The notes under the pieces: model-generated
Told to the model about the DNA's origin: nothing
Databases searched by the model: none
What the model saw: the letters and a program-made list of their open reading frames with translations, nothing else
Program-made: the position numbers and the translations under genes
Source of the DNA: Vibrio diabolicus
GTDB lineage: Bacteria; Pseudomonadota; Gammaproteobacteria; Enterobacterales; Vibrionaceae
DNA length: 64,000 nucleotides
Reading direction: 5' to 3'
Assembly: GCA_001048675.1 (NCBI GenBank)
Contig: CCKK01000018.1
Location: forward strand, 1 to 64,000
Shown: piece by piece, positions 48,454 to 59,834 of the stretch
Layout of the letters: every line of letters starts with the position of its first letter
How positions within the stretch are numbered: position 1 is the first letter of the stretch

Positions 48454-50868
48454 TTAGAAAGTTCTACCGATAGTGAATGTGAAGAACTCTTCATCATCGC
48501 CATCAAATTTCTTAATTGGTTTCGCTAGTGAGAATACTAGTGGCCCCATTGGAGACATCCACTGCAACGCCGCACCGTAAGAAGAGCGGTAGTTGGTTGG
48601 ATCTGAGTAATCGTAGTAGTAGTTAGCACCCGAAATGTTGCTATTTTCTCGATAATCAAACTCGGTATCCCAAACACTTGCCATATCAAAGAAGATACTG
48701 GTACGAATTTGGTTTTGTACTTCCTCTGATGCGAACGGCGTTGGAACGATCAACTCAATACTTGCTAATGCGACTGCGTTACCACCCACTGAATCATCTG
48801 TCGCAATATCTGTACCATTGTTAGAGCCGGATGTATCGCGGTAAACCGCTTTAGGGCCAACAGAGTTTGAGCCAAAGCCACGAAGCGATGTAAAGCCACC
48901 TGCGTAGTAGTTTTCGTAGAATGGGAACAAGTTATCGTTACCATCCGTTTGACCGTAACCATTACCGTAACCTAAGCGGCCACGGAACAAGAGGGTAAAC
49001 TCGTGCTTTTTAGTCAATGGCACATACTGACGAACATCGTACTGCATTTTGAAATATTGAACGTCAGAGCCAGGTACGGTCATTTTATAGAATGCACGTT
49101 GATGGTTACCTGCTGTTGGGAAATAGCCACGGTTTAAGTTATTACGTGTCCAAGAGATATTGAAGTCGAAGTCGTTTGTGTTCAACGCTCCACTAGAATC
49201 AATGTTGTCTGCTTGTGCTCGTAAGAACTGCTCTACCTGCAAGTAAGGCGATAAGTTACCGATCTTGTTGTGCGTATAACCGACACCGAATTCAAAACGG
49301 TTCAACTCATCGAATGGGAAGCCCCACGTTAAGCTCGCGCCATAGCTTTCGTTGGTATAGTCAACGATATTGGCTTCTTTCGCTTCAAATTCGTTATAGA
49401 AAACCTTACCACCCAAGCTTACACCGTCTAAGTTCCAGTACGGATCACGGTAATCAAGACTGATGTTTTTCTGGTAGTCATTCATCATCGCGTTGATACC
49501 AACACGGTTACCACTACCAATGAAGTTATCTTGTTGCAGGCCAACCTGGAAGCTCACACCCGATTCTGTGCCGTAGCCAACACCGAAGTTAACGCTACCA
49601 GAGTTTGCTTCTTTGACAGAGTAAACTAGGTCAACTTGATCATCACTACCAGGAACTCGAACCGTCTGTACTTCAACATTTTCAAAGTAGCCCAAACGAT
49701 TTAGACGAGTTTTACCCGTTTCAATCGATTTCGAGTTCAACCAACTGCCTTCCATCTGACGCATTTCACGACGAAGGACTTCATCTTTGGTTGAGTTATT
49801 ACCCGTGAAGCGAATGTCACGAACATAAATTCGGTTACCCGGATCTACGTTAACGACCAAAGAAACTTCTTGATTCTCGTCGTCAAACTCAGGAATGGTA
49901 TTCACTTGAGGATAAGCATAACCGGACTCACCAAGCACACGCTTAATCCCTTCTTCCATTGAAGTAACCAACGAGCCGTTGTATGTCTCATTGTCTTCAA
50001 ATGGCACAAGTCTTTCGAACGTCGCTTCCTCGCCAATCAAATCACCACGGAACTTCACGTCCTTAACGGTGTAAACCTCGCCCTCTTCTAGACCAAGAGT
50101 AATGTATACCCCTTTCTTGTCAGGAGAGATTGCAACTTGTGTCGAATCAACGTTAAATTTTAAGTACCCACGATCCAGGTAGAATGATTTGAGTGCTTCA
50201 ATATCACCTGCAAGGACTTGCTTTTGATACTTTTCATCAGAAAGGAAATTCCACCACGGCACATCAACATTTAAGTTAAAGCGCGAAAGCAGCTCTTCAT
50301 CACTGAACACTTCATTACCGATAAAGTTGATTTGCTGAATTTTTGCCGACACGCCTTCAGTAAAGACAAACTTTAGGTCAGAACGGTTACGTGGCAGTGG
50401 AGTCACCACAGCTTTTACTGTGGCGTTGTATTTACCTACGCTGTAGTAAAAGTCTTCTAAGCCTTTTTCAATGTTGCTTAGCGTGGTGCGGTCAAGCGCT
50501 TCGCCTTCACGAACACCAGATGCGTTCAGGTTTTCTTGTAGCTGCTCGTCCTTGATTGCTTTGTTACCAGAAAATGAGATGCTGGCAATGGTAGGACGCT
50601 CTTTGACTTGAACCATCAGAACGCCGCCGTCACGTAACACTTTCACATCTTCAAAGTTACCAGATGCATACAGTGCACGGATAATCTCTGCAACATCGCC
50701 TTGGCCAATGGTATCACCGACACGTACAGGCATTTTCAACAACGCAGCACCCAGTGCTACACGCTGCAATCCATCGATTTCAATATCTTGAACTACGAAG
50801 TTCTCTGCTCCATTTGCAGATACACTGGTCGCCAGTAAACTTGCAAATAGAATTCGCTTAATCGCCAT
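48454..50868 (-). CDS. bamA: outer-membrane protein assembly factor BamA
   Basis: Central Omp85 protein that inserts beta-barrel proteins into the outer membrane. It has 804 aa (E. coli 810). The signal peptide ends near residue 20, five POTRA domains span about 22-425, and a 16-strand barrel ends in TIGRTF with a C-terminal Phe. The conserved loop-6 motif reads [16 protein letters not shown]. coli has VRGF. The order rseP-bamA-skp-lpxD is the conserved sigma-E-linked arrangement. Confidence 0.98.
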   Translation of the reverse strand: MAIKRILFASLLATSVSANGAENFVVQDIEIDGLQRVALGAALLKMPVRVGDTIGQGDVAEIIRALYASGNFEDVKVLRDGGVLMVQVKERPTIASISFSGNKAIKDEQLQENLNASGVREGEALDRTTLSNIEKGLEDFYYSVGKYNATVKAVVTPLPRNRSDLKFVFTEGVSAKIQQINFIGNEVFSDEELLSRFNLNVDVPWWNFLSDEKYQKQVLAGDIEALKSFYLDRGYLKFNVDSTQVAISPDKKGVYITLGLEEGEVYTVKDVKFRGDLIGEEATFERLVPFEDNETYNGSLVTSMEEGIKRVLGESGYAYPQVNTIPEFDDENQEVSLVVNVDPGNRIYVRDIRFTGNNSTKDEVLRREMRQMEGSWLNSKSIETGKTRLNRLGYFENVEVQTVRVPGSDDQVDLVYSVKEANSGSVNFGVGYGTESGVSFQVGLQQDNFIGSGNRVGINAMMNDYQKNISLDYRDPYWNLDGVSLGGKVFYNEFEAKEANIVDYTNESYGASLTWGFPFDELNRFEFGVGYTHNKIGNLSPYLQVEQFLRAQADNIDSSGALNTNDFDFNISWTRNNLNRGYFPTAGNHQRAFYKMTVPGSDVQYFKMQYDVRQYVPLTKKHEFTLLFRGRLGYGNGYGQTDGNDNLFPFYENYYAGGFTSLRGFGSNSVGPKAVYRDTSGSNNGTDIATDDSVGGNAVALASIELIVPTPFASEEVQNQIRTSIFFDMASVWDTEFDYRENSNISGANYYYDYSDPTNYRSSYGAALQWMSPMGPLVFSLAKPIKKFDGDDEEFFTFTIGRTF

Positions 50869-50912
50869 ACTTGTTCTAATTATTCCTTGCTACTGCTTTT
50901 GTCTCTGAACTA

Positions 50913-52271
50913 TCACAGACGAGTAAAATCATTAAATAGCGCTAACGCCATGAGCGAGAAGATGATCGCACCACCAATTCTAAAGCCCATTTCCTGCACT
51001 CTCTCAGGAACGGGACGTCGAATGACTGCTTCAATTGCAAAAAATAACAAATGACCGCCATCCAACATTGGTAAAGGAACGAGATTAATAATACCTAGGT
51101 TAACACTAATTAGAGCGAGAAAACCTAAAAAGTAGACCAAGCCATAATCAGCCGTCGCACCTGCGCCTTTGGCTATTGATATTGGACCACTCAGATTATT
51201 CAGACCAACGTCACCAACAATCAGTTTCTTAAGCATGCTGATTGTCAAGCCAATGACTTGGCCGGTTTTGTCTACCGCCTTACCTACTGACTCGAATACA
51301 CCAAACTGAAGGTCGAAGCGATAACTTTCTGGCCATTCTGCGACTTTAGGTGCAATACCTGCAAAACCAACGACTTCTTTGTTAGCTAGCTCACGGCTAC
51401 CAGGCGTCAGCGTTAATGTTTGCTCATAGCCCTGACGCAATACCGTTAATTCAATCGGTGTATCAGGATTAGAGCGAACCGCTTCAACAACCTGCTTCCA
51501 CTCCGTGACGCGTTGTTCAGCAATAGCGACAATCTCATCACCTGGAAGCACACCTGCTTTTTCCGCAGCTCCACCTTGCGAAACCTGTTCGATAACGCGA
51601 TACACCTCCGGTGTATACGGCGCAAAACCTAATGACTGCATCGCAGACTGAGTTTCAGGGTCGAACTCCCATTCGCGCAGATCGAGCGTTTTCGTTACTT
51701 CTGAACCAACTTCATTCGCTGACGTCAGTGTTACTGTCATCAAATCATCGCCAATATGAGAAATCAATCCCATATTTACCGATTCCCAATCCGGAGTTTT
51801 GATACCAGATATCGATTTAAGTTCCATTCCTGATTCAATTCCTGCTTCTGCGACGATCGAATTGGGCGTAACTTCACCAATTACTGGCTTAACTGCTGGG
51901 ATACCAATAAGAAATACGAGCCAATAGGCGAAAATTGCGAAAAGGAAATTAAAGATAGGGCCTGCCGCAACAATAGACGTTCGCTTCCATAGCGGCTTCT
52001 TATCAAACGCTAAATGCTTCTCATGTTCTGGCACCTCATCAACACGGCTATCAACCATTTTTACATAGCCGCCGAGAGGGATCATTGAAATACTGTACTC
52101 CGTTCCGTCTTTGCCTACCTTACTCCAGATAGACTTGCCGAAACCGATTGAAAACTTTTCAACTTTCACGCCGCAACGGCGAGCAACCCAAAAGTGCCCA
52201 AACTCGTGCACAGCGACAAGAATGCCCAGTGCGACGATAAAAGAAATGAGATTCCACAATATACCAGTCAT
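50913..52271 (-). CDS. rseP: site-2 zinc metalloprotease RseP
   Basis: Intramembrane protease that cleaves anti-sigma factor RseA to release sigma-E. It has 452 aa (E. coli 450). The HEFGH zinc motif in the first membrane helix (residue 22), two PDZ domains (around 115-190 and 205-290) and the PMLDGGHLL motif near 400 are all present. The start overlaps the dxr stop by one base. Confidence 0.97.
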   Translation of the reverse strand: MTGILWNLISFIVALGILVAVHEFGHFWVARRCGVKVEKFSIGFGKSIWSKVGKDGTEYSISMIPLGGYVKMVDSRVDEVPEHEKHLAFDKKPLWKRTSIVAAGPIFNFLFAIFAYWLVFLIGIPAVKPVIGEVTPNSIVAEAGIESGMELKSISGIKTPDWESVNMGLISHIGDDLMTVTLTSANEVGSEVTKTLDLREWEFDPETQSAMQSLGFAPYTPEVYRVIEQVSQGGAAEKAGVLPGDEIVAIAEQRVTEWKQVVEAVRSNPDTPIELTVLRQGYEQTLTLTPGSRELANKEVVGFAGIAPKVAEWPESYRFDLQFGVFESVGKAVDKTGQVIGLTISMLKKLIVGDVGLNNLSGPISIAKGAGATADYGLVYFLGFLALISVNLGIINLVPLPMLDGGHLLFFAIEAVIRRPVPERVQEMGFRIGGAIIFSLMALALFNDFTRL

Positions 52272-53476
52272 CAGCTACGCTCGCGTATGGTTTCTAGGGC
52301 AATAGTTCGTGCCATTCTATCTAGCTCTAACAAGCTTTCCAAGCTATTCGCATTCTCAGCTTTGCAGCTTGCATTGATTTTATTCAACACAGACTCATTG
52401 ATGCGAGCGATATCCGTAAAACCTAGGCTGTTATTTAAAAATGCATCAACAGCGATTTCATTCGCTGCATTCAGTGCCGTTGTTGCATGTTGACCTTCAT
52501 AACAAGCGTCAATTGCTAGTTTTAAACATGGGTAACGAGCAAAATCAGGTTGCAAAAACGTCAATTCGCCAATTTGCGTGAAGTCTAGTGGCTTAACCCC
52601 AGCTTCAACTCTTGATGGGTATGACATAGTCAGTGCAATAGGGGTCGCCATATCCGGCTCACCCATTTGTGCCAAAACCGAACCATCGCGGTATTGAACC
52701 ATTGAATGAATAACAGACTGCGGATGAATAATAACCTTTAGCTGCTCGCGAGCCGCATTAAACAACCATTTAGCTTCGATATACTCTAGGCCTTTGTTCA
52801 TCATCGTGGCTGAGTCAACGGAAATCTTTGGTCCCATCGACCAGTTTGGATGAGCGATCGCCTGTTCAGGAGTCACCTTTTCCAGTTCTGCGATGTCAGT
52901 GTAACGGAAAGGACCACCAGAACCAGTCAGTAAAATATGAGAAATGCCATGTTCTTGTAAATTACAACGACCTAAATTGGTTTGTACTTGCTGTGGTAAG
53001 CATTGGAAAATAGCATTGTGTTCACTATCGACGGGAAGTAGCTCCGCACCAAACTCTTCTACGGCATCAATAAATAACTGGCCTGACATTACCAGCGCTT
53101 CTTTATTTGCCAACAATACTCGCTTACCAGCTTTCACAGCAGCCATGGTAGGCAGTAGACCAGCCGCTCCGACAATAGCAGCCATCACACTGTCAACTTC
53201 GTCCAATGAAGCAATATGGCATAGAGCATCCACACCACCTAATACTTCGGTGTTTGGAGAAACCAAATGTAACTCAGATTGGAGTTGAACCGCTGCGGCT
53301 TTGTCCGCCATGACCGCGTATTTAGGTTGCCACTGACGACATAGCCCGATCATCTTTTCAACGTTGGTGCTTGCCGCTAAGGCAACGACAGAAAACAGCT
53401 CTGGGTTTTGTTCGACCACTTTAAGCGTGCTTGCACCAATAGATCCAGTAGCACCAAGAATCGTTAACTTTTGCAT
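52271..53476 (-). CDS. dxr: 1-deoxy-D-xylulose 5-phosphate reductoisomerase
   Basis: Second enzyme of the MEP isoprenoid pathway, NADPH- and metal-dependent. It has 401 aa (E. coli 398). The NADPH loop [14 protein letters not shown] is at the N-terminus, the metal/substrate block [13 protein letters not shown] near 150, and GSGGPFRY near 187. Its product feeds UppS, encoded two genes upstream. Confidence 0.97.
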   Translation of the reverse strand: MQKLTILGATGSIGASTLKVVEQNPELFSVVALAASTNVEKMIGLCRQWQPKYAVMADKAAAVQLQSELHLVSPNTEVLGGVDALCHIASLDEVDSVMAAIVGAAGLLPTMAAVKAGKRVLLANKEALVMSGQLFIDAVEEFGAELLPVDSEHNAIFQCLPQQVQTNLGRCNLQEHGISHILLTGSGGPFRYTDIAELEKVTPEQAIAHPNWSMGPKISVDSATMMNKGLEYIEAKWLFNAAREQLKVIIHPQSVIHSMVQYRDGSVLAQMGEPDMATPIALTMSYPSRVEAGVKPLDFTQIGELTFLQPDFARYPCLKLAIDACYEGQHATTALNAANEIAVDAFLNNSLGFTDIARINESVLNKINASCKAENANSLESLLELDRMARTIALETIRERS

Positions 53477-53498
53477 GTTGTAAGACCGTTAGAAAGCT

Positions 53499-53521
53499 CA
53501 GGAGCGACAATGCCGCTCCTG
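53499..53521 (-). other. hairpin between cdsA and dxr
   Basis: Eight-base perfect arms CAGGAGCG/CGCTCCTG with a seven-base loop and no T run. It may be an RNA stability or processing site within the operon. Confidence 0.4.
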
Positions 53522-53526
53522 ATAAA

Positions 53527-54369
53527 TTAGAATACGTAGTAAAGAAGAGCAAAAACTGGGAATGCTGCGGTTAGGCTGTCAATACGATCGAGCACACCGC
53601 CATGTCCTGGGATAATGTTGCTGCTGTCTTTAATGCCTGAGACACGCTTGAACATACTTTCCACCAGATCGCCGAGCACTGATATAACAACAGTAACCAA
53701 CGTAATCAACACCATATGGACAGGACTGGAGAACTGAATATCAAACCAATCAGCAAATGCCCACGCCACGATCAATGCCGTGATAATGCCGCCAATAAGC
53801 CCTTCAATGGTTTTATTCGGACTGACATGTGGCGCCATTTTACGTTTGCCTAAGCTTTTGCCTGCAAAGTAAGCACCGCTATCTGCAGCCCATACCAAGA
53901 AACAAACGTATAACACGAGCTTTGCTCCGTGGTATGGATCTACCGTAATGTCATGAGCTCTAAGAATAACTACACTCCAAAGGAATGGAATTAATGTCAG
54001 AAAACCAAACACATGGCGTAAAACAAAATTATTTTGCCAAGATTTCGTTGTTTTGGGATAAGTAATCGCCATTAAGCTAGCAATAATCCACCAAACAAAA
54101 CCAAGGCCCAGCACAACATAATGAGGCGTTGCTAAATGGTTGAGGCTATGTGCGTCAGGCGAAATATATAGAAAACTAAGTCCGGTAACAATGACTGCCG
54201 GAACGAGGGCAGCAAAGCGAGAGTTGCTTCCTGTAAATTGAGTCCACTCCCAAAAACCTAATAGGGTAATTGCAGTTAAAGCGGCAATAAAGCCCATTAG
54301 GGGTAATTTAAAAATGCCTAAAATAACCAGGGGAGCTAAAATTAGTGCTGTTATTATTCTCTGTTTCAA
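53527..54369 (-). CDS. cdsA: phosphatidate cytidylyltransferase
   Basis: Makes CDP-diacylglycerol for phospholipid synthesis in the inner membrane. It has 280 aa with about eight membrane helices. The family signature KRVSGIKDSSNIIPGHGGVL ending in DRID is complete near the C-terminus. Twelve bases separate it from uppS. Confidence 0.96.
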   Translation of the reverse strand: MKQRIITALILAPLVILGIFKLPLMGFIAALTAITLLGFWEWTQFTGSNSRFAALVPAVIVTGLSFLYISPDAHSLNHLATPHYVVLGLGFVWWIIASLMAITYPKTTKSWQNNFVLRHVFGFLTLIPFLWSVVILRAHDITVDPYHGAKLVLYVCFLVWAADSGAYFAGKSLGKRKMAPHVSPNKTIEGLIGGIITALIVAWAFADWFDIQFSSPVHMVLITLVTVVISVLGDLVESMFKRVSGIKDSSNIIPGHGGVLDRIDSLTAAFPVFALLYYVF

Positions 54370-54381
54370 ACTAACTAGTCC

Positions 54382-55137
54382 TTATTGAGCTGCCATCAAT
54401 GCCTTTATTTGTTCACCTGTACAGCCAAAACGACGTTCTCGATTGATAAACCAAGTTACAGCTTCAACTAAGCTGTCTTCGTCGAATTCCGGCCAATACT
54501 CGGGTGTAAAGTACATTTCTGCATAAGCCATTTGCCACAACATAAAGTTGCTGATGCGACACTCTCCACTGGTACGAATCAAAAGATCCACTTCAGGTAA
54601 GTCTGCCATGGTCAAATGCTCAGTGATTAGCTGCTCATTGATATCCTCTACACGAATCTCACCGTTACGTGCTTTTAACGCTAACGTTTTGGCCGCTTCT
54701 GTGATGTCCCACTTACCGCCATAATTGGCTGCAATGTTGATCACCATCCCCGTGTTACCTGCCGTTAGATTTTCAGCTTCTACAATCTTCTTTTGTAGAC
54801 GCTCACTAAATCGACTGGTATCACCGATCACGCGCAACCGTAAATTATTTTTGTGTAGTTTTTTTACTTCACTAGACAGGACCGTGATAAACAGTTCCAT
54901 CAAAAGACCCACTTCTTCCTCCGGACGACGCCAGTTTTCACTACTAAAAGCAAACAGCGTCATGGCTTTAATGCCAAGCTTTGAAGCAGCAGCCACGGTC
55001 TTACGAACGGCATTAACGCCTTTTTTGTGACCAAATACGCGAGGTTTTCCTTTGGACTTAGCCCAACGGCCATTACCGTCCATAATGATGGCAATATGCT
55101 TAGGAAGGGAATCAGAGAAGGCTTGAGAATTTTGCAT
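54382..55137 (-). CDS. uppS: undecaprenyl diphosphate synthase
   Basis: Cis-prenyltransferase that makes the C55 carrier lipid for wall and O-antigen synthesis. It has 251 aa (E. coli 253). The catalytic Asp is in [14 protein letters not shown], with SSENWRRP and [18 protein letters not shown] as the other conserved regions. It begins the uppS-cdsA-dxr-rseP-bamA run. Confidence 0.97.
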   Translation of the reverse strand: MQNSQAFSDSLPKHIAIIMDGNGRWAKSKGKPRVFGHKKGVNAVRKTVAAASKLGIKAMTLFAFSSENWRRPEEEVGLLMELFITVLSSEVKKLHKNNLRLRVIGDTSRFSERLQKKIVEAENLTAGNTGMVINIAANYGGKWDITEAAKTLALKARNGEIRVEDINEQLITEHLTMADLPEVDLLIRTSGECRISNFMLWQMAYAEMYFTPEYWPEFDEDSLVEAVTWFINRERRFGCTGEQIKALMAAQ

Positions 55138-55177
55138 AGGGAGTTAATTGAGTTCCATCAGTTGGATAGACTAACAT

Positions 55178-55210
55178 AAAAAAACGACTGAGCTGTGAGC
55201 ACAGCGTTTT
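55178..55210 (-). terminator. probable terminator after frr
   Basis: AAAACG/CGTTTT outer pairs with CTGTG-type inner pairing, followed on the minus strand by seven T. It lies between frr and uppS. Confidence 0.55.
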
Positions 55211-55234
55211 CCAACAGTGATGTGTGTGGGAGTA

Positions 55235-55792
55235 TTAAACTTCCATCAACTCTTTTTCTTTTGCAGCAAGAACTTCATCGATCTTCTTAACTGCAACGTC
55301 AGTTAGCTTTTGAATTTCGTCTTGTGCTTTACGGTCTTCATCTTCAGAGATTTCTTTATCTTTTAGAAGCGCTTTTAGATCGTTATTTGCGTCACGACGG
55401 ATGTTACGAACAGCAACACGACCACCTTCAGCTTCACCACGAACAATCTTAACTAGGTCTTTACGACGCTCTTCCGTTAGTGGTGGAAGTGGAACACGGA
55501 TGATAGTACCAGCAGACATAGGATTTAGACCAAGGTCAGACGTCATGATCGCTTTTTCTACTTTCGGAGTCAGCTCTTTATCGAAAACCGTGATTGCAAG
55601 TGTACGTGCATCTTCAGCAATAACGTTTGCTACTTGGTTTAGAGGTGTTGCTGCACCGTAGTATTCTACAGAAATACCAGATAGTAGGCTTGGGTGTGCA
55701 CGACCTGTACGAATTTTAGAAAGGTTGTTCTTAAGCGCTTCAACGCTTTTATCCATGCGCTCTTGCGCGTCTTTTTTGATTTCGTTAATCAC
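55235..55792 (-). CDS. frr: ribosome recycling factor
   Basis: Splits post-termination ribosomes together with EF-G. It has 185 aa, identical in length to E. coli. Conserved blocks are [21 protein letters not shown] and [18 protein letters not shown]. It follows pyrH by 99 bases, which include a GC-rich hairpin (55855-55877) without a T run. Confidence 0.97.
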   Translation of the reverse strand: MINEIKKDAQERMDKSVEALKNNLSKIRTGRAHPSLLSGISVEYYGAATPLNQVANVIAEDARTLAITVFDKELTPKVEKAIMTSDLGLNPMSAGTIIRVPLPPLTEERRKDLVKIVRGEAEGGRVAVRNIRRDANNDLKALLKDKEISEDEDRKAQDEIQKLTDVAVKKIDEVLAAKEKELMEV

Positions 55793-55891
55793 AGTTTCAC
55801 CTTAAAAATGTCATCTTTCCTGAAGAAAGCCTAAAACGGTTGAGCAAAGCAAACGCCACCCTAACGCTTTGGGTGGCACCTTGGGACAAGC

Positions 55892-56617
55892 TTATTCGTT
55901 GATTAGCGTGCCTTCTGCTTCGCCCATAACCACGCGACGTAGTGCGCCTGGCTTGTTCATGTTAAATACGCGGATTGGCATTTTGTGGTCACGAGCTAGC
56001 GTAAACGCCGCCAAGTCCATCACTTTCAGCTCTTTATCCAGAACTTCTGCGTAAGATAGCTTATCATACAGCTCTGCGTCTGGGTTTGCTACAGGGTCAG
56101 CAGTAAATACACCATCAACTTTCGTCGCTTTTAGTACAACATCCGCTTCGATTTCAATACCACGTAGGCAAGCAGCAGAATCCGTTGTAAAGAACGGGTT
56201 ACCCGTACCAGCAGAGAAGATGACAACACGGCCTTGGCGAAGCTCACGGATCGCATCAGCCCAATTATAGTCGTCACATACGCCTTTTAGAGGAATGGCA
56301 GACATAACGCGCGCATTCACGTATGCACGGTGAAGAGCATCGCGCATCGCTAGGCCATTCATTACTGTAGCAAGCATACCCATGTGGTCACCAACTACGC
56401 GGTTCATACCAGCTTCAGCAAGGCCTGCACCACGGAACAAGTTACCGCCACCGATAACTACACCAACCTGAACACCCAGTTCAACCAGTTCTTTAACTTC
56501 TTGTGCCATGCGATCAAGGACCGCAGGATCAATACCAAAACCGTCTTCACCTTGAAGAGCTTCACCACTCAGTTTTAATAGAATACGTTGATACGCTGGT
56601 TTAGGGTTCGTAGTCAT
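55892..56617 (-). CDS. pyrH: UMP kinase
   Basis: Hexameric bacterial UMP kinase of the amino-acid-kinase fold. It has 241 aa, identical to E. coli. The phosphate loop reads [11 protein letters not shown] and the ATP/UMP site [11 protein letters not shown], then [15 protein letters not shown]. Its substrate UMP can be formed by Upp (17985-18611). Confidence 0.97.
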   Translation of the reverse strand: MTTNPKPAYQRILLKLSGEALQGEDGFGIDPAVLDRMAQEVKELVELGVQVGVVIGGGNLFRGAGLAEAGMNRVVGDHMGMLATVMNGLAMRDALHRAYVNARVMSAIPLKGVCDDYNWADAIRELRQGRVVIFSAGTGNPFFTTDSAACLRGIEIEADVVLKATKVDGVFTADPVANPDAELYDKLSYAEVLDKELKVMDLAAFTLARDHKMPIRVFNMNKPGALRRVVMGEAEGTLINE

Positions 56618-56712
56618 GGAGTTTACCTTCCAAAGAGAGTTGTTGATTAACAGTCATGAATAGACACAAATTCAGTTATGGCTATTCATCACGGCTAATC
56701 GTTCACTGCTCA

Positions 56713-56741
56713 TAAAAAGACCGCAGCCAAGGCTACGGTCT
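56713..56741 (-). terminator. terminator after tsf
   Basis: Eleven-base arms with one G-T pair (AGACCGCAGCC/GGCTACGGTCT) around AA, then TTTTT on the minus strand. Confidence 0.85.
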
Positions 56742-56764
56742 AATCTTTATACAGTCTCTAAGGA

Positions 56765-57610
56765 TTAACCTTTTTGAGCTGCAGCAACTTCTTCAGCGAA
56801 GCTCATTTCTTCTTTCTTCTCGATACCTTCACCTACTTCTAGGCGAACGAATGTAGAAACTGAAGCGCCTTTTTCTTTCAGCATTTCACCTACAGTTTTC
56901 TTAGGTTCCATGATGAAAGCTTGACCTGTTAGAGAGATCTCGCCAGTGAATTTCTTCATGCGGCCAACAACCATCTTCTCAGCGATTTCAGCAGGCTTGC
57001 CTTCGTTCATTGCGATTTCAACTTGAACCGCTTTCTCTTTTTCTACCACGTCAGCTGGTACGTCTTCTGGGTTAACGAACTCAGGCTTAGAAGCAGCAAC
57101 GTGCATTGCAACGTGCTTAAGAGTTTCTGCGTCGCCTTCACCAGCAACAACAACACCGATTTTCTCACCGTGACGGTAAGAAGCAATTGCAGTGCCTTGA
57201 ACGTATTCTACGCGACGGATAGTGATGTTTTCACCGATTTTAGCTACAAGAGCTACACGTGCGTCTTCGAATTGTGCTTGTAGCTCTTCAACAGTCGCTT
57301 TTGAAGCTAGAGCTGCAGCTGCAACTTCTTCTGCGAATGCAGTGAAGTTACCGTCTTTAGCAACGAAGTCAGTTTGGCAGTTAACTTCAAGAAGAACAGC
57401 AACGCCGTTTTCTTCTTTGATGATGATTGCGCCTTCAGCTGCAACGTTACCAGCTTTCTTAGCTGCTTTCGCTGCGCCAGATTTACGCATGTTTTCAATT
57501 GCTAGTTCGATGTCAGCGTTTGCTTCTACAAGCGCTTTCTTACATTCCATCATGCCAGCGCCAGTACGCTCGCGAAGTTCTTTAACTAGAGCAGCAGTTA
57601 CAGTTGCCAT
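56765..57610 (-). CDS. tsf: elongation factor Ts
   Basis: Nucleotide exchange factor for EF-Tu. It has 281 aa (E. coli 283). The N-terminal UBA-like domain ([19 protein letters not shown]) and the TDFVAKD core block that inserts in EF-Tu are intact. I chose ATG 57610, with GAGGA about 7 bases upstream, to match the family. It is transcribed with rpsB through an attenuator-like hairpin. Confidence 0.97.
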   Translation of the reverse strand: MATVTAALVKELRERTGAGMMECKKALVEANADIELAIENMRKSGAAKAAKKAGNVAAEGAIIIKEENGVAVLLEVNCQTDFVAKDGNFTAFAEEVAAAALASKATVEELQAQFEDARVALVAKIGENITIRRVEYVQGTAIASYRHGEKIGVVVAGEGDAETLKHVAMHVAASKPEFVNPEDVPADVVEKEKAVQVEIAMNEGKPAEIAEKMVVGRMKKFTGEISLTGQAFIMEPKKTVGEMLKEKGASVSTFVRLEVGEGIEKKEEMSFAEEVAAAQKG

Positions 57611-57641
57611 TCTGTATTCCTCGTTTGATTCGAAATAAGGT

Positions 57642-57671
57642 AAAAAACAGGGGCCTAACATTGTCGGCCCC
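57642..57671 (-). terminator. attenuator between rpsB and tsf
   Basis: GGGGCC/GGCCCC arms around a ten-base loop. On the minus strand a T-rich TGTTTTTT follows. E. coli also has a partial terminator here that lowers tsf relative to rpsB. Confidence 0.7.
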
Positions 57672-57742
57672 CATTGCTAACTATAACTTAGTTTATGCTA
57701 CACAAAGGTTTCACATAGACCAAGTGTGACACAGAGCCGCTA

Positions 57743-58471
57743 TTATTCAGCTTCTACGAAACCGTCTTTTTCAGCAACTGCAGCTACGTCTTTGTTACGA
57801 CCTTCAGATACTGCTGAAGCAGCAGCGTTCAGGTATAGCTGTACAGCGCGGATCGCGTCGTCGTTACCTGGGATTACGTAGTCAACGCCGTCTGGGTTAG
57901 AGTTAGTATCTACCACAGCGTATACTGGAATACCTAGGTTGTTAGCTTCTTTAATTGCAATGTGTTCGTGATCAGCGTCGATTACGAATAGAGCGTCTGG
58001 TAGGCCGCCCATGTCTTTGATACCACCAAGAGATTTCTCTAGCTTCTCCATTTCGCGAGTACGCATTAGAGCTTCTTTCTTAGTTAGTTTGTCAAAAGTA
58101 CCGTCTTGAGATTGAGTCTCTAGATCTTTTAGACGCTTGATAGACTGACGAACTGTTTTGTAGTTTGTAAGCATACCGCCTAACCAGCGGTTGTTTACGT
58201 AAAACTGGTTGCTTGCGATTGCAGCTTCTTTAACAGCTTCAGATGCAGCGCGCTTAGTACCTACGAATAGAACTTTACCTTTCTTCTCGCCAACTTTAGC
58301 TAGTTCAGCTAGAGCGTCGTTGAACATTGGTACAGTTTTTTCTAGGTTGATGATATGAACTTTGTTACGAGCGCCAAAGATGAATGGCTTCATTTTTGGG
58401 TTCCAGTAACGAGTCTGGTGACCGAAGTGAACACCAGCTTTTAGCATATCGCGCATTGATACAGTTGCCAT
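57743..58471 (-). CDS. rpsB: ribosomal protein S2
   Basis: Small-subunit protein, 242 aa (E. coli 241). Conserved blocks are [40 protein letters not shown] and [20 protein letters not shown] chose ATG 58471; the longer reading from 58504 adds untypical residues from the leader. The leader is long and probably autoregulated. Confidence 0.98.
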   Translation of the reverse strand: MATVSMRDMLKAGVHFGHQTRYWNPKMKPFIFGARNKVHIINLEKTVPMFNDALAELAKVGEKKGKVLFVGTKRAASEAVKEAAIASNQFYVNNRWLGGMLTNYKTVRQSIKRLKDLETQSQDGTFDKLTKKEALMRTREMEKLEKSLGGIKDMGGLPDALFVIDADHEHIAIKEANNLGIPVYAVVDTNSNPDGVDYVIPGNDDAIRAVQLYLNAAASAVSEGRNKDVAAVAEKDGFVEAE

Positions 58472-58658
58472 TTTAAATTCCTCTATGGGGTTAGGCCTCC
58501 ACATTCCCCATAACTCCGACCAAGCTTCTGCTCAGCACCCCGGAATATGTGACGGAATGTGTGTGATTTAAAGATAAAAGGTTATTCGGATGAAGCTTGC
58601 TTCGCCGCTTAGCTTTGCTAAACGAAGAGAACAGTCCTCTATTCCGGCGCGCTTTATA
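58472..58658 (-). promoter_or_regulatory. rpsB promoter and long structured leader
   Basis: A -10 TATAAA (58653-58658) with an extended TG precedes a GC-rich discriminator (GCGCGCC), typical of stringently controlled ribosomal promoters. The -35 is weak. This gives a leader of about 175 bases before the rpsB start. In E. coli and relatives the rpsB leader binds S2 to repress rpsB-tsf translation; I infer the same here without proving the fold. The whole gap to map (58472-58855) otherwise holds only promoter sequence. Confidence 0.6.
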
Positions 58659-58778
58659 CCATATTTTAGCTCACTGTGGCTAGTAAAAATTATTTCTTCA
58701 CCGTGCCACTTTCTCCTATTTATAAGCAAAACTTTAAACATACGATCGAATTAAGAATGATGCATATTCCTATCTAAC

Positions 58779-58808
58779 TTGGGTTAACGCCCCGATGTCT
58801 GATAGAAT
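58779..58808 (+). promoter_or_regulatory. map promoter
   Basis: TTGGGT, 18 bases, TAGAAT, about 47 bases before the map ATG. A small GCACGT/ACGTGC hairpin (58819-58832) lies in the leader. Confidence 0.6.
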
Positions 58809-58855
58809 GCGGCCATTCGCACGTTTACGTGCTTAGGAATAAGTAGAGAAAGCCA

Positions 58856-59734
58856 ATGTCAATCAAGATTAAAACTGCTGAAGAAATAGAACGCATGCGC
58901 ATTGCGGGCAAGCTGGCCGCAGAGATTCTAGAAATGATCGAACCACACATCAAAGTTGGTGTGACGACAGAAGAGTTGAACAAAATCTGTCATGAGTACG
59001 CTCTAGAAAAAGGCGCATACTCTGCTCCGCTTGATTACCATGGTTTCCCTAAGTCGATTTGTACTTCAATCAACCATATCGTATGCCACGGTATTCCAGC
59101 AGAAAAAGACGAAATCGGTAGCAACGGTCAAATGAAGCCAGCGGTACTAAAAGATGGCGACATCTTAAACGTTGATATTACCGTAATCGTTCCAAATGAC
59201 GAAAATGCGGATCTGAGCGTGCGTCCTCAAGGTTACCATGGTGACACTTCTAAGATGTTCCTAGTCGGTGATGTTTCACCTGCAAACAAACGTCTATGCA
59301 TGGTTGCTCAAGAAGCACTGTATGTTGGTATGCGTACCGTTAAGCCAGGTTCAACAGTTGGTGACATCGGTACAGCTATCGAGAAATACATCAAAGAGAA
59401 CAACAAAAACAACCCTCGCAACAAGTTTTCTATTGTGAAAGACTTCTGTGGCCACGGTATCGGCGATGAGTTCCATGAAGAACCACAAGTGGTTCATTAC
59501 AAGAACAAAGACCGCCGCGTACTAAAAGAAGGCATGTGCTTTACTATTGAGCCGATGATTAACGCAGGTAAATTTGGTTGCTCTGTTGACGCTCAAGACG
59601 ATTGGACCGTTTACACAGGCGACGGCAAGAACTCTGCGCAATGGGAACATACCATTGTTGTAACAAAAGAAGGTTGTGAAGTACTGACGCTTCGTAGCGA
59701 CGATACGATTCCTCGCCTAATGAAAAACGCGTAA
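58856..59734 (+). CDS. map: methionine aminopeptidase
   Basis: Removes N-terminal Met from new proteins. It has 292 aa, longer than E. coli MAP (264). Metal ligands are present: Asp in ILNVDITV, Asp in GYHGDTSKMF, His in FCGHGIGDEFHEEP, Glu in FTIEPMI, and Glu in QWEHTIVV. The extra length comes from short insertions, one (about 11 residues) before LKDGDILNVD and one (about 12 residues) between the first two metal ligands. It is divergent from rpsB, as in E. coli. Confidence 0.96.
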   Translation: MSIKIKTAEEIERMRIAGKLAAEILEMIEPHIKVGVTTEELNKICHEYALEKGAYSAPLDYHGFPKSICTSINHIVCHGIPAEKDEIGSNGQMKPAVLKDGDILNVDITVIVPNDENADLSVRPQGYHGDTSKMFLVGDVSPANKRLCMVAQEALYVGMRTVKPGSTVGDIGTAIEKYIKENNKNNPRNKFSIVKDFCGHGIGDEFHEEPQVVHYKNKDRRVLKEGMCFTIEPMINAGKFGCSVDAQDDWTVYTGDGKNSAQWEHTIVVTKEGCEVLTLRSDDTIPRLMKNA

Positions 59735-59761
59735 AGCTGACGACCACTCGTTGTTTACTAT

Positions 59762-59781
59762 ATCCCTGCTTCGGCGGGGAT
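59762..59781 (+). terminator. terminator after map
   Basis: ATCCCTGC/GCGGGGAT with one G-T pair and a stable TTCG tetraloop, then TATTTTTTA. Confidence 0.85.
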
Positions 59782-59834
59782 TATTTTTTATCTGCCACAA
59801 ATTTGTTAGATTGTAACTAGATTAGCTTGCACGG

